Shown: positions 15,501 to 27,270 of the stretch, piece after piece | Layout: every line of letters starts with the position of its first letter | Position numbering within the stretch: the stretch's first letter is position 1 | Assembly (NCBI GenBank): GCA_964017195.1 | Contig: OZ024890.1 | Coordinates: 71,069,276-71,133,275 of the forward strand | Length of the DNA stretch: 64,000 nt | Source of the DNA: Siderastrea radians | Taxonomy: Eukaryota; Cnidaria; Anthozoa; Scleractinia; Rhizangiidae | Direction of reading: 5' to 3' | The notes under the pieces: model-generated | What the model saw: only the letters and a program-made list of their open reading frames with translations | Databases searched by the model: none | What the model was told of the DNA's origin: nothing | Translations under genes and position numbers: made by a program

Positions 15501-18500
15501 TGTTACTTGACTTAACAGGCAGACTTGGTGCCCAGTGGTGAGACCAGACTTTCATGGAGGGTGGGGTCCAAGTTTGATGGTGGGTGATGGGAGACAACAA
15601 AATACAAAACTTTGTGGAGTTATATATTGGTATTATTCTGTACTATATTCTTACTATAAGTAAATCGAAAAAAAATCAGATGCTTTCTGAGTGGAGTATG
15701 CTGTTGTACACAAGCTAATCTGCGCTCTGCTTCGCTGTAGTCTGGAGTAAATGTATAACTCCATAGTTGTTTTGTTTGTGTATATTGCTATCTGTTAAGT
15801 CTGTTTTATCCAGCCTTATTTTCTTTTGAACAAAAAGGAGGGATACCCTTGGACCCTCCTCTGGATCCACCATTGACTTTTCAACAAGGTCAGGTTATGG
15901 GCTCCTGACAAGGTAGACGTCTGAAGTGAACAAATGAAGGACTGGGCCATTTGTAGAAATGACATTGGATGTATTGCTGTAATGTGCTTCACTAGTTTTA
16001 AAAGGATCCAAGTTAAACAGGTTCTCTGTGACCTCGATAATTTTGTCGTGATAATCAGTGCAAAGCTCCCAACAACCCTGTATTAAGGGTTAAAAACTAT
16101 TTTCTGCTTGAGGTCCTTGTGGGTAAATGAGTCAATGCTTTCATTGAAGTAGCTGAGAAAAAAATATGGATGCACTGTATATAATACTGTCACACATTCT
16201 ACAGGCTGAAGAGAGCTTTGTTAAAATTTTCTAAAGACAGATTTTCATGTCCCCTGCAAAAGAAAGTGGAATTCTCGTTCAATCACAGACTAACTTTGTC
16301 AGCATCACTTACTTTCAAAAGCAAAACAAATTAATTAATTAATTCATATTGACAGCGAGCAATTTGAACAATAATATTTTAAGCCCTTCAGGATTACTAC
16401 ATCCTGCATCAACAGTATTTTTGAGAAACAGAAGCTTTTGGACACCCTGGAAGTTAAAGGACTGTTAATGCTGTAAAATGAACATTCGAAGATTTTTCAT
16501 GACACGTACTCGACGCATATCCATCGGGCAAAACTTACGATTTCACACAACTGTAGCAATTACAAGACCTCAGGAAGCCAGGCATTTGTGTTTTCACTTT
16601 CGATGATTGAAGTATTTAGTCCTTCATGGCCCAAGAGGCTATTCATGGTAAGATGTTTGCACATATAAGTTACTAAAGAGGCTTATTCCTGATAAACCCG
16701 GGATTGAAGTCTCCACGTGTACCGTTAGCCTGCGAACGCAGACGTATTTCCGGCCGTCGCTTGTACCGTACGCCTTCAATCGATCAACCCATGAAACGAG
16801 CTGTTAAAATGTTACATCAAATATTCCGATGTAAACAAAGGATAACTAGACCACAAGAATCGGAGAAACTTCCATCTTTGTTATTTCCAGCTCTTGTAGT
16901 TGAATTTGTTTTAGCTCTTCGAGATCCGCACGGTACGAAGGTTCATTGCAACTGAGCTCGAATCGATCGATAGCCCCATCATGCTTTGCGAACCGTGTCC
17001 AACCACCACTGCCTTCAATGTATAAAATACTTCCTGCTAACTAATAAGTTTATATCAGTGTTTTCTCTACAAAAGTCCTCATTCGAAAGAGCCGAACAAC
17101 TGAGTCTACCTTTCTCTTGGCGCGAAAACCTATGAAAAGATGAACAAATTTTAAAGTTACAAACGAGTAGACCGTAAACTTGAGCATGTCTGGTATCGGT
17201 TTGAGTGAAATAATTGAAGCACATACAATGACGCTCTTAACAAAAGAAGTAAAGTTAAGGCTGCGTCAATCTCTCGTTATTAACACATAAAGGTACTGAC
17301 CATTCAATTCTAAAAGCTTCTCCTTCAAGCCAGTAGAGCTAAAAGTTAGACAATCCCAACAATTCAATTCGCCATCTTGCTTCGCGCAAGATTGTTGTTG
17401 TCGTTGTTTAGGCTTTATCCACGGACGACAAACTCAAAAACTGCACATCTTCGAAATCGCTTCGAGCTGAATCTTAGCGTTTTCCTCAGTCGTCGGTAGC
17501 TTTCATTGTATCTCAATATTAGCAAGGAAAATGTAAGTTTCATCGCTCAAACACTTGACAAAGACCAAAGAGACAAACATTCTGCGCGATTTGTGACGTC
17601 ATACGGCCCCCTTCCTCGGCCAACTCGTTCCCAGTCTTCGGAGACACGATTCTGGTCATTTTGGGTACTTTCAACGGCAAAAAACGGATTTTTGTTTCTT
17701 GCCATCCAATTTCTCGTGCCATTTCGGAATTAACACATAATGAACTACCAAAATGTGCAAAAAAAATTTTTAGTTCATAGGCACTTTAATAGTTAGGGCA
17801 AAAATAACCATTACCCAATCCCGATATAACGAATATTTTGGTCATTTTCGCACAATTTCGTTTTAACGGGGTTCCGTTCGTACCGAGCGCCCGTTTTCTG
17901 TCCCATCTTGGGAAGGGTGGAATTTTGCTGGCATTGTTTCTACCCACAGAAAAGAGCCTGGTTTAGGTTATGTCCTTAGTTTTGTTTAACCTTTATTATC
18001 TGCAAGTTTTTTCTACTTAAGTAAGATCACAACTTTCAGCTGAAAAAAATGTGAGTGCGTACGTCTTTAGTATACATCATGTATATTCCCTAGTGAAAAC
18101 CAGTTGTAACACTATCAGAAAAGATGATCTTTATGAATCCAGGCAAGTTGTGTGTTTAAGTTTTCTGTTGGCTGCAACATATGGTGCAGTAAAGTATTAT
18201 ATAACATTTATTCTTTAAAATAAACAAAACTATTATTAGTTTTAACAAGCATGTCCACAATCACTTACGCTAATTTTCGGTTCAATCTTCTGAAGGGAAT
18301 GAATTACAGGCACTGCATATGTGAGAGTTTTCCCTGAAAAGAAGATAAGCTTAAGTATCCAATCCCGAGTTTCAGCATCTGGCCTAAACATGGTCATTAA
18401 TTTTAATTGTTTGATCGGGATAATAGGAGACAAATCTAACTAGTTGATAATGAAGTAAAGGTAGCCGAGAGAAATAACAGTTAAACCTCCGCGAGAAGAC

Positions 18501-21500
18501 ACTCCCAACAGGTGATGCCCTCCTAGGTAGACCCTCAGTCACCCTTGAAGCCATGCTCAAGTGTCTGCTTAGGAAAGCCACATGTTTTGGGGAGAGCATA
18601 ACTGCTTGATTAGCTTTTTGTTAACAAGTATTTTTAAGCAAAAGAAATAAAAGTTTTGATCTGTATCTTCAATCCATATGTACCATTTTGAATGTTTCAA
18701 ATGAAACCAGCCAGCAAAGATTTCAAGCTAACATGTACCTGTACCAGTTTTGGACTTGACAAACACATCTCTCCCTTCCAATAGAGAAGGAATAGCAGCC
18801 TTTTGTACACTACGAAAAAAAAGTAGACAGGCTTATATAAGCCATACCTTGTCCCAAATTATTTTAGAAACTCGAATTTTTCTAAAAATAATAATAACAA
18901 CAACAATAATAACTAACTTAACAGACTGATTTATGAAAGTTAATGATTATTTTGATTATTTTAATTCTTTAATTCATTGATGATGGAACTCTAATCAAAT
19001 TAATCAATCAAACTGGCAATACAGCTAAAAATCTGCATGAAATTTAAAATACTACATGTAGACCACGTCTTGCACCCTAGAAATACTTAATAGGCTGCAA
19101 TTGACCTTTCTGCTGCATTATTATTTATTCTATGAGAACAGGGACAAACATCCTATCCTTTATGTCCACTTTCTTTTTTGGGAGAGGGGGGGGGGGCATA
19201 AGCATTTTTTTCCCATGGTAAGTTCTAGACAATTTTAAATTAGACCAGCCCTTCTGCCCCTCCCCCCCCCACCCCAAATTCGCATGCATTCCCTAGCTGC
19301 CTAGACAGCTTAAGAGATACCAGGGATTTAGATCTGCTAACTGCACTGCAAGTAGAGTTGATAACTTAACTGAGCTATGTGACTTGAATATAATTATGTG
19401 AATTACTTAATCATATGAGTAACTAAAAAATAATTATTATTACCTTGTCATGGTAGTCAGCTTTAAATTATTTTCAAGATTGGATACCTAAAAGCAATAC
19501 AACAACAGACCTAACACAACATACACAATAAGATTACAAGGTCCCTTAACTTTAATTTGCATTTCTCATTGGATGGCGCGCACTGAAAAAATGTCAAAAA
19601 GCCACTTCTGTTCTGATATTTATTACTTTATAACTATTTTGTGGGTCACGTTTTTGTTCTTACTGCATTTTGACATCATATTGTTTTGTGTTCTATAACA
19701 GAACAGATGCAAGGCAAAATGCAACAGTGCTAAATAACAAATAAATAAATTTATATTACTAAATCAAAGTTCATGGCTGCAGTAACAGTGCCAAGCCTAA
19801 ATACACAGAGCAAATCTGTTCTCACCCAGAACATTCCAAGAACCCTTTCCGAACAGCATGTACACATAGTTACATCTACGTAATTATGAAAATGTATTTC
19901 TTACCATGAATGCTGACAAATCCAGGTCACTAAATTTATCACCAGAGAAAACTTTCTCTCTTTGCTCTTGGTTGCTTTTGGGCAATTTACTGCTGCAAAA
20001 ATTTTAATACATGTAATTTGTAATTCATCAGATCCATCTCTGTGTGAGCCCAGGGCAAACATTCACTCTACTGTAACCTACACTATACTACTCTAAAAGT
20101 CAAGAGCCTAACTGCATGTAGACTTCTCAATGCGTAATTAACTAAAAAGCTTTTCACACAGTTCTGATTCCAGCAAGGTAGGATTCACAACTCAGTCTCT
20201 AGGGAGATGTTAAGCCATATGACAGAACTGAGATAATCCAAACTGCAAGATGAAAAACATGTCTTGGATCTGATTGATGGCATCATCAGGCAGTAACGTT
20301 AAAACATGGGCCTTACAGTTTACTTTCTTTCACTCATGTAGGTTGGGTGGGTGGAAGGAGCTTATGAATGGACTGAATAAACATGCTGCATTTTGTGTCT
20401 TAATGTTCTGATGTCCAATTTCATCTTGAAGTATGGCCCAGGTGAGTTTAGTCCTAAGAGGGACTTTTGAGATGACAATGATTGAGTTGAAGTCATCATC
20501 AGAGTCAAATGGATAAATTATTATGACTTGTCAGTAGGTGGTATTGATCAAGTCTCTGGTCATTGACCTGATTTACTAGACTTGCCAAATAAGAATATCA
20601 CCACCTGTATCACTCCCTTGCTCTCATTCTGATTTATTTGTAAAACGAAATGACAGCAAATGTATTGTCACGTAAATCTCCAGGACATTCTGAAATTTCC
20701 AGGTTTTAATTCTTCCATTAAATTGGACATCATCCATGTGTAATATAATACCCTAAATACATTTTTATATTGCAATCAATTGGTGGTCTCCTATAAAAAC
20801 AATATTACATTGTCTACTTGTCTGTATTAGTGAACAGGGACACGAGGGGCAGGATTTTAACCAGTTATTTATACCAACCTTGCGGTAGACAACTTTGGTA
20901 TTTCTGGATTGTAATTGAATAAACTTGAAATGACCTGAAACAATTATCCAATTATTTTCATAAATTTACATAATTTTATAATTATAACTAATAGACAAGC
21001 GCAGGTACACAACGGTGTCAGAGGTTGTCCCGAAAGAGCAGGCAAGTAATGTTCAGAAAATAGTGGACCGTGTTGATGACTGGTCGAGGGTGAATGAGTT
21101 ACAGCTTAACAGTGACAAATGAAAGGAATTATGCATATCTTTCGCTAAGAACAAAGTAGACCTACCCCCCATAGTGGTAAATGGCCATAACCTTGAAGTT
21201 GTAGACCATGCTAAGTTACTTGGAGTCACTATTACCGGCAACCTTTCTTGGAATATGCATGTGTCCGCGATAGTGAAGAAAGCATCTATATAAATGCCTG
21301 TACTTCCTTAGGCAATTAAAGTGGGCTCCAATCTACTGAGGTTTTACACCAGTTGAATGTATAAGGTCTGTTTACGATTACACAATTCCTGTGTTTCACG
21401 CTTCCTTACCTCAGAATCTAATTGACAATTTGGAGCACATGGAAAAGAGGGCCCTTTCCATCATATGCCCCACCTTATCTTACGACAACGCCCTAGCCTC

Positions 21501-24500
21501 GTTACACCTAGAGTTATTAGTGGTTCACCATCAGCGCCCATGTCAGTCCCTTTTCAATAACATTTTAGAGGACAGTGATCACCGTCTCCATCACTTTACT
21601 GGCTGACTCGCATAGCTCAAAACACACTCTCAGGCATGCCAGGGCTTTTGATGTCAAGTTTAAAACCTGCAGGGCCAGGAACTGTTTTTAATTATTAATT
21701 CCCAATGCCTCCGGGTAAACTCATTTGGATAGCCATCAGATTTTTAACTTAACTTTGTTTGTATTTTACATATTTTATGTATATATAGATATTCTTTATA
21801 GTTACAACTTTTCTTAAACCGATTGTAATTTATGCGTTTTGTAATTATAATTGTAATTGTAATTGTGATTTGTGCGTATTTTCTATAAATTAGTAGCTTT
21901 TATCTTTTACATGTATATACATAATTCAGCCTCTGGCTGCGATACCAATAAAGTATCTATCTCTCTCTATCTATCTATTTAACACATGTAACTGAATCAG
22001 AATGGCTCCAAGGAATATTTGGGATAAATTCCTCAACAACATTCTCAGCTATCCATTGTCCATGCATTATATATTAATAGCCACTTTGATGGTTGAAATT
22101 TCTGGCAATTTTCAAATAACATAAAAAGGTTGTTATTCCAAGCTTCCCATATCTGTTTGGTGAGTCTGAGTCCTAAAACAAGAAACTGAAACAAACCTGT
22201 AATTTCTTTTTTGGCTGCTTTTCAGCATGTGTTCCATTTTGAGTTGTAATTGAAGAACTGTGACTGTCTTCTTGTACATCCTACAGTTTATGAAGCAAAA
22301 CATACAGCAGTCAAGTTTTTGTCCAACATACTTGTATAGTTACAATAATATTATTATATTCCTTTAAAGTCAAAGCTCTGTGACGTAGTATAATCTAAAT
22401 GATAATTAGTAGTCTTCATATTTGTGACAAATGATAGCTCATGCTGCTCAAGGAGGCACCACTGCCAAACTTTTCCTTCGCATGCATGCTGAATTCCACC
22501 AGCTTTGCAGGCTTAGACAAATGACTACACATTTTGCAGATAAATTGAAATCTAGCTTGTGTATGTGACATCCTAACACTTTTTTGTTTTGTTTTGTCCA
22601 ACCACAATGGTAGCTTATTCTCCATTACAGCTCTTGCGGGAGGAGAGGGGGGGGGGGGGGGGGTTGGCAGGGTTATTTGAAGAACATGCAGGAAACAACA
22701 CATTACTCCAAATTATTTTCAGTCCACAGTGGATTAAATATTCTGTCAAAATAACTTTAGATGGTGACAGTTTTCAAAAATCCATCCAAAAGCAGACTCG
22801 GGATGAGCGTAAACTTTTGCGGCTTTAAATAAGTTGTGATAATATTATGTATAAAAAAGAGAGATCTTAACAATTTAATTTGGTACTTCTTTCTTATTCC
22901 AACTCACTTCAAAAAATAAATTCTTTTTTCAGACAGTTGACTAAAAAAACAATAATAATAAATTGAACTTAAAATTAAACCACTTTTAATACATGAACCA
23001 CATTTACAAAGGGTCAAATCACACGTCACAAAAAAGTAGCCACATTGATTTTACATGTAAGTCCCATTAGACTACATTATTATTATATGAACATGCATAA
23101 CACGTTGCAAAGTTTTCTTACTTCAGATCCTTTATTGAGCTTTGTGCAAGAGGTGGAAAGGGAACCTTTGTGTTGGCATACATGTGATGGCTTTTTACTT
23201 GTCAAACCACTCTTATTTTGCCAACTCACATTGGGCTTCAGGTATCGCTGCCTCTTCTGGAACTTCCTTTCTTTCCACTGATTCAAAAGAGAAATAGCAG
23301 AACTAGTATGACAAACCAAAGTCCTTATGAAATGGGTTCACTAGTCAAAACTGACTATTTGATTTACTTGACACACATAATTTTTTTTAAACTGTTATTA
23401 AAATGTTTTTGAAAATTATTTTGATAAACTTGACTGGACTTTATGGAACAATCAAGTATAATTTAGCTCGCCTCAGTTTGAATACTGAATGAAAAAACAG
23501 TTACCCCAGGACCCGAGGACTTTATAGTGTAGATAGTAAAACCATGAATGACAAGCATATTTTTGGAATGTTGAATGTAACGAATGACGTAGAACATCTT
23601 GTAATAGCAGGAAACTACACACAGGAAGAGGTCTCCATCATTCTGTTTGGTGACAACACAACACAATAGGAATAAAACTATTTTCAGCATATTTCATGGT
23701 TTTATATTTAAACAGTATCAGCATTTTATCTGCAGAGATTTTTTGCCACATACCAAATGCCAAGAGCTGAATATCGTATGTAGGGTGAAACAGTCACGTA
23801 AAGTATTTAAGGATAAGCATGGGTCCTACAGATGGTTAGTTTTCAGATATTGTTATGGCAGTCACTTGACCGTTACAAGATTTGTATATTTTCTATAGTT
23901 AACATTCAGCATTCAGCATTCAGCATTATGCGAAAAAACCTCTGCGAACATTTTACCATGGCAGTGACCAAATTTGTACTCCTTGTTTGTTACAACAGTT
24001 TGATATCACTACATTGTAAGGTTGGCAAGGTGTTTGGAGAGGAGGGGTGTCCTCGTCACACACAAAAAAAGCACCCTGTCAGCAGATCAGGAGACGCTCT
24101 CTTTTGACTCCCCCAGGGGACAGGTCTGCAAAACTTATGGCAACTCATTTATGTTACAAAAGCCCCAGCGTCTCGGCTTATTTCTTAGGTCTTCTTTCTA
24201 GTTAACTGGTTTTCAGAATGCACACATCGATTTTGTGGAGAAACCCCGCGGAGAAAATCCATCACTGAGTCACGGGACAGAGCCAACTATACGGAGTCTT
24301 TTTTATGGAGATCACCGCTCAAGGATGAAGGATATTGAGTAAATCACTTTTTGTGTAAGAAGCAAAGCAACATTTTACATTCCAAGAGGCAAAATGACCT
24401 AATGGCAATTTATAAAGATAATCATATTTACGAAAATGCTCTAATCGGTAAACGTTTTCCACCACACAGATACACGTGTAAACTGTTACGGGAATTTTAC

Positions 24501-24593
24501 CTTCGATTTTCGGTCTGTTTTTCTTTGGTTTAAGTCTTCTTGTCCATCACTATAAGAAGACAGATTCAAAAGCAGTCCATCGTCCTCGGCCAT
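57..24593 (-). CDS. DDX31: DEAD-box ATP-dependent RNA helicase DDX31, 25 exons
   Basis: Nucleolar-type RNA helicase of the DDX31/Dbp7 family, known to act in large ribosomal subunit assembly. Exons in coding order: 24501-24593 (ATG), 23122-23277, 22197-22280, 20879-20934, 19905-19992 (or 19989), 19444-19487, 18739-18809, 18269-18333, 9658-9702, 9159-9200, 8740-8804, 7969-8029, 7651-7709, 7204-7319, 6437-6537, 5909-6028, 5624-5720, 5484-5530, 2773-2832, 2599-2649, 2081-2182, 1537-1574, 905-982, 710-812, 57-244 (stop). About 676 aa. Visible motifs: Q-motif region [15 protein letters not shown], motif I KTGTGKT (~aa 193-199), VPTRE (Ia), ATPGR (Ib), LDEADR (II, ~304-309), LLSATL (III), [10 protein letters not shown] (V), [10 protein letters not shown] (VI, 519-528). 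The C-terminus ([23 protein letters not shown]) is diagnostic of DDX31. All introns are GT-AG. Phases match except exon 23 to 24, which needs one extra base. The 5' end is chosen from an ATG followed by an acidic stretch. The poly(A) site lies outside the window. Confidence 0.93.
1071..1270. other. Assembly gap (200 N)
   Basis: Exactly 200 Ns, inside DDX31 intron 22 (between exons 1537-1574 and 905-982). The flanks contain CACCCAAGCACCGTATGGGC and similar text on both sides, so the gap probably sits in a repeat. Open frames reported across it are meaningless. Confidence 0.99.
2897..5061. mobile_element. TTAA-flanked DNA transposon, decayed (2.2 kb)
   Basis: Both ends are preceded by TTAA (2893-2896 and 5062-5065), with inverted termini AGTGCCACTGG. 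at the left and the complement (CAGTGGCACT) at the right. The element fills DDX31 intron 18. TTAA target duplication is typical of piggyBac and Kolobok superfamilies; no intact transposase is visible. The stretch 4144-4660 resembles 41320-41700 (shared GGCAGACAAAATGTAGCTTC and GTGTTTTGTCTAAATTTCC), so this part is a dispersed repeat. Confidence 0.7.
9308..9436. mobile_element. 129-bp foldback MITE with 9-bp target duplication
   Basis: Near-perfect hairpin with termini CATCCTCGGAGACCCAGG and its complement, flanked on both sides by CATATGAAG (9299-9307 and 9437-9445). A 9-bp duplication points to a Mutator-like (MULE) source. It lies in DDX31 intron 9, between exons 9159-9200 and 9658-9702. 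Confidence 0.82.
10023..11212. mobile_element. 1.2-kb TTAA-flanked inverted-repeat element
   Basis: Termini GGTGACTCGATCG at the left and CGATCGAGTCACC at the right (one-base variants), with arms of about 180 bp that pair 10023-10180 with 11050-11212. It is flanked by TTAA at 10019-10022 and 11213-11216. No coding capacity is seen, so it is a non-autonomous piggyBac/Kolobok-type element. It sits in DDX31 intron 8 and abuts the next element through a shared TTAA. Confidence 0.8.
12547..12609. repeat. (AAC)n(AAT)n microsatellite
   Basis: Compound trinucleotide repeat, about nine AAC units followed by about nine AAT units, inside the TTAA element in DDX31 intron 8. Confidence 0.95.
13292..13403. 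mobile_element. Short palindromic MITE (CCCCAGTTGTTCAAAAGG)
   Basis: Inverted termini CCCCAGTTGTTCAAAAGG and CTTTTGAACAACTGGGG around a GGATAA-rich core. A diverged relative may lie at about 41690-41860 (TGGATAAAAG and CAGCTGGGG). No clear target duplication was found by eye. Confidence 0.7.
13988..17012. mobile_element. 3.0-kb DNA transposon nested in the 6.6-kb element
   Basis: Long terminal inverted repeats starting GCAGTGGTGGTTGGACACGG and ending with the complement (CCGTGTCCAACCACCACTGC), flanked by CTTCAAT on both sides (13981-13987 and 17013-17019). The CAGTGGTGG end and 7-8 bp duplication fit a hAT-like or P-like source. No transposase frame is intact, so it is non-autonomous or decayed. 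Confidence 0.72.
20989..21975 (+). mobile_element. 5'-truncated CR1/L2-like LINE, decayed
   Basis: Plus-strand text translates, with stops and shifts, to the C-terminal part of a non-LTR reverse transcriptase: [50 protein letters not shown]. It ends in ACCAATAAAGTATCTATCTCTC followed by an ATCT tail, typical for these LINEs. It lies antisense in DDX31 intron 3 and is not functional. Confidence 0.88.
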
Positions 24594-26136
24594 GCTAGCA
24601 AAACTACAAGTGAAGATGAGGTTAGGACACAATCACAACAGTCTTACAGACGCCATCACAGACGCCATGTTTGTGTACTGATTGGCTCACACACGAGGAA
24701 GGAAATCAGCGGAGTATAACATGAACAGTTAGGGGTCATATATCACAACACAATGTGACTCGCGCAATGCTGGCTTTTGGTTAAAGGTTTCCTCTCTTAC
24801 TTTGGAAAGATGTCAAAGCCGGTGCGCGAGAAAAAAAAGATATTGGGTGGCCAGGAAAAGTACTTTAGTAACCTTACCCTAGTCCAAATTTGTTTTTGGG
24901 AAGGACCCTGAAGATGACTTCCGCTCGGGTTGTCAAAATGTACCCGGACGAACCCCGGACGATCATGCTTCACCGAATTCAGTATGATGCCACTTCTGGG
25001 TTCAAACCATTCACAGCATGAGGAATGATAAGTAAAAGGGACCGTGATAGCTTTGTGTTTTGCTTAATTCAGTCATTCACTTCCGATAGTTAGTATTTTT
25101 GTCAATGAAAAATATAGCTGATCAACAAAATAAATAAGTACTCTGAATTCCGCGAAAATTAAGCCAGGCACCGCAAAGCACACGAAATATCCGCAAAATT
25201 AAACTCGGCAAATGAGGGATACTACCTCTAAGATCCGTAAGTAACCCCAGAAGTGGCGAACCTCCTAAAGAAGATAATATTTTACGGTGGATACCAAGTC
25301 CCGAAAGTTGCAGCCTTCCTAAACGATCGTCCTCCAAAAATAACGACATCAGAAGTTCATTCTGTCTGAAAATAAATGGATAGTAAGTTACATTGTAAAC
25401 CTGATAAAACATAAGAGATGTCGAGCGATATAACCGCCTTTACTGCCATTAATAGCTCCAGGAAAGAGTAAAGAACGATTTGTTAGAAAAATCTTGTATA
25501 TAAAAATTTCCTCAAAAAAAAAGTTGCTAAATCCGAGCTGACTAACGATACTGTAAACGAGGGTCGTTACTTTCGGAATCGGGGAGTCAGTACGGTAATG
25601 GAGTACCATCCCACCCCCCCCCCCCCCCACGCAGTGATTCACCTGGGTCATGCTCAAGTTTAGGTTTCCCTTGGTATTTCGTTCAGTCTACGAGTTGGGA
25701 TGATTGATGTCAATATTATGTAGAGATCATATGGCACCAGAATCCTAAAATACCACAAGAGTTCTCCTAAATATCAATATCGTGAAAAACAAAGTCGCAC
25801 ATTGAAATGCTTCATATCATTCAAGAACTACGCTGCTGTTTAAAGTTACTGGAGTTTTTTAGAACCAGGTGCGTCAATCAAAAATCTTGATAACATTGCT
25901 AAATAACTCATCAGTTTTTCAACAGCTGGCTGCAGTGGCACGTAAAGTAGGCGGTAAAAGGAAACTCTGCCCATAAACATTAAAGGTTCTCGCTTACATC
26001 AGTTCAGTTGTCACTTCGTACAAGAAAGTCTGTTTGCTGGCGAACTGTGAATGAGGTGCACTGATGCCTGATGATGAATGGAGGAGAACTATCAACTATC
26101 AACTAGAGTAGTGACGAGATCGAAAGCTCCCCGACG
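24594..26136. other. Head-to-head intergenic region DDX31 / GPCR
   Basis: 1.5 kb between the divergent starts of DDX31 and the GPCR. It probably holds both promoters. I see no TATA box at a convincing distance from either start. A C-run at about 25613-25628 and GCGAAATTAA-type repeat text (25150-25210) are the only notable features. Minus-strand open frames at 25122-25657 show no recognisable protein signature. Confidence 0.5.
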
Positions 26137-27270
26137 ATGGATCAACTTTATTTTCAAGAGCCTGCCCCCATGTTGATTGCGCGTTTGACCATTGAAGTAA
26201 CATTAGCTTTCATGGGATTACTAGGAAATGCAATGGTGTCTTTCGTCATATCACGACAGAGAAGATTTCGCTCGGGACTAAAACTTTTCATCCGAAATCT
26301 TGCCTTCGCAGACATCGGTATTTTGACGATCAGTTTTCCAATTGCGGTGGTTAAAGAGCAACTTCCCCTGCACTGGCCTTTTGGTAAAGTGTTCTGCGTG
26401 TACTTTTACCCTTTAGCCGAAGTATTCCACGGAGTTTCAGTTTGGTCCATCACGGCAATAGCTATTGAACGGTACAGAAACATAGCTACGAACACTGGGG
26501 CCCACTCTAGTGCGTACATCTCAACCAAGCCTTTGAAATGGGGGCTACTTCTCATTTGGGTGGTTTCTTTTCTAGTGGTATCACTACCTTTGCTATTTGT
26601 CATGGAGTATGTAGAGGATAGTATAGGGACATTTTGCGTGGTGGGATGGTCCAGAACAATGCACAACGTCTACATCATTTCGCTGACTGTATTTTGGTAT
26701 CTTTTACCCCTGGGGATAATTATTTTTACCTACGTGAAAATATCCCGACAGATTCAGGAAAGTAACAAATTCCACAGGTCTAGTATCAAACGTCGCTCTC
26801 CAGAGAGGAAACTAGAGAATTCGTTAATCCGATTTTCAGAAGAAGGGAAACGAATGCGGCAGAACTCTAAGGCGAAGAAAATTCTAACGCCAATCGTGCT
26901 TGTTTTCGCGATATCAATGCTACCCTTGAACGTTCTTCGCGTTTTGCTGTTATTTTGGGAAGATGTCGTATTCGACAAGTACTTCTTGCTTATTTACAAT
27001 GCATGTGTGATAGGCGTTGTGGTTAACTCGGCATCAGACCCACTGATCTACTCAATAGTCTCTAATGATTTCCGAATGGAACTCAAAGCCATCTGGTTTC
27101 GCTTTGCTCAAAGACTGCGAGATCTCGTCAAGATAAAAACAGCTGAGAGTAACAACAATATTTTCAACCCTGGTGTTCGTCATCTCAGCCCTCAAGAACG
27201 TCATTTATCACCCGAGCACGAAGATACTATCAACGAAACACCAACCACTTTCTTGGTTACCCCAGTCTAA
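26137..27270 (+). CDS. Class A (rhodopsin-like) G protein-coupled receptor, single exon
   Basis: 377-aa seven-transmembrane receptor with no introns. Landmarks: short N-terminus without signal peptide; TM1 GLLGN (N31); TM2 NLAFAD (D59); ECL1 tryptophan HWPFG; C87 before TM3 pairing with C167 in ECL2; ERY (111-113) at the end of TM3 in place of DRY; P191 in TM5; TM6 SMLPLN (P263) without the usual W; TM7 NSASDPLIY (297-305), a variant NPxxY. The long third intracellular loop is rich in K/R/S. The C-tail carries a short repeat (RHLSPQE / RHLSPEH, about 348-361), a possible phosphorylation region. The layout fits peptide-type receptors (galanin/allatostatin-like), but the ligand cannot be told. 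ATG context CGACGATGG is good. A candidate AATAAA signal lies at 27543-27548. Confidence 0.96.
   Translation: MDQLYFQEPAPMLIARLTIEVTLAFMGLLGNAMVSFVISRQRRFRSGLKLFIRNLAFADIGILTISFPIAVVKEQLPLHWPFGKVFCVYFYPLAEVFHGVSVWSITAIAIERYRNIATNTGAHSSAYISTKPLKWGLLLIWVVSFLVVSLPLLFVMEYVEDSIGTFCVVGWSRTMHNVYIISLTVFWYLLPLGIIIFTYVKISRQIQESNKFHRSSIKRRSPERKLENSLIRFSEEGKRMRQNSKAKKILTPIVLVFAISMLPLNVLRVLLLFWEDVVFDKYFLLIYNACVIGVVVNSASDPLIYSIVSNDFRMELKAIWFRFAQRLRDLVKIKTAESNNNIFNPGVRHLSPQERHLSPEHEDTINETPTTFLVTPV

Larger units (their letters stand above)
11217..17785. mobile_element. 6.6-kb TTAA-flanked element, host of nested insertions
   Basis: Termini AGTGCCTATGAAC and GTTCATAGGCACT, flanked by TTAA at 11213-11216 and 17786-17789. 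Subterminal arms are diverged but share the CRE-like TGACGTCA (11403-11410 and 17594-17601) and CGCGCAGA/TCTGCGCG. Inside lie a 3-kb element (13988-17012), a MITE (about 13292-13403) and a microsatellite. I see no intact transposase. It makes up most of the 8.6-kb DDX31 intron 8. Confidence 0.72.

Noticed and set aside
24981..25412. Candidate minus-strand gene (LGRLQLSGLG-type leucine-rich text)
   Set aside because: No repeat spacing, no splice continuity and no family recognised; the region looks like dispersed repeat.
26406..26978. Minus-strand frames inside the GPCR
   Set aside because: Antisense shadows of the single-exon receptor.
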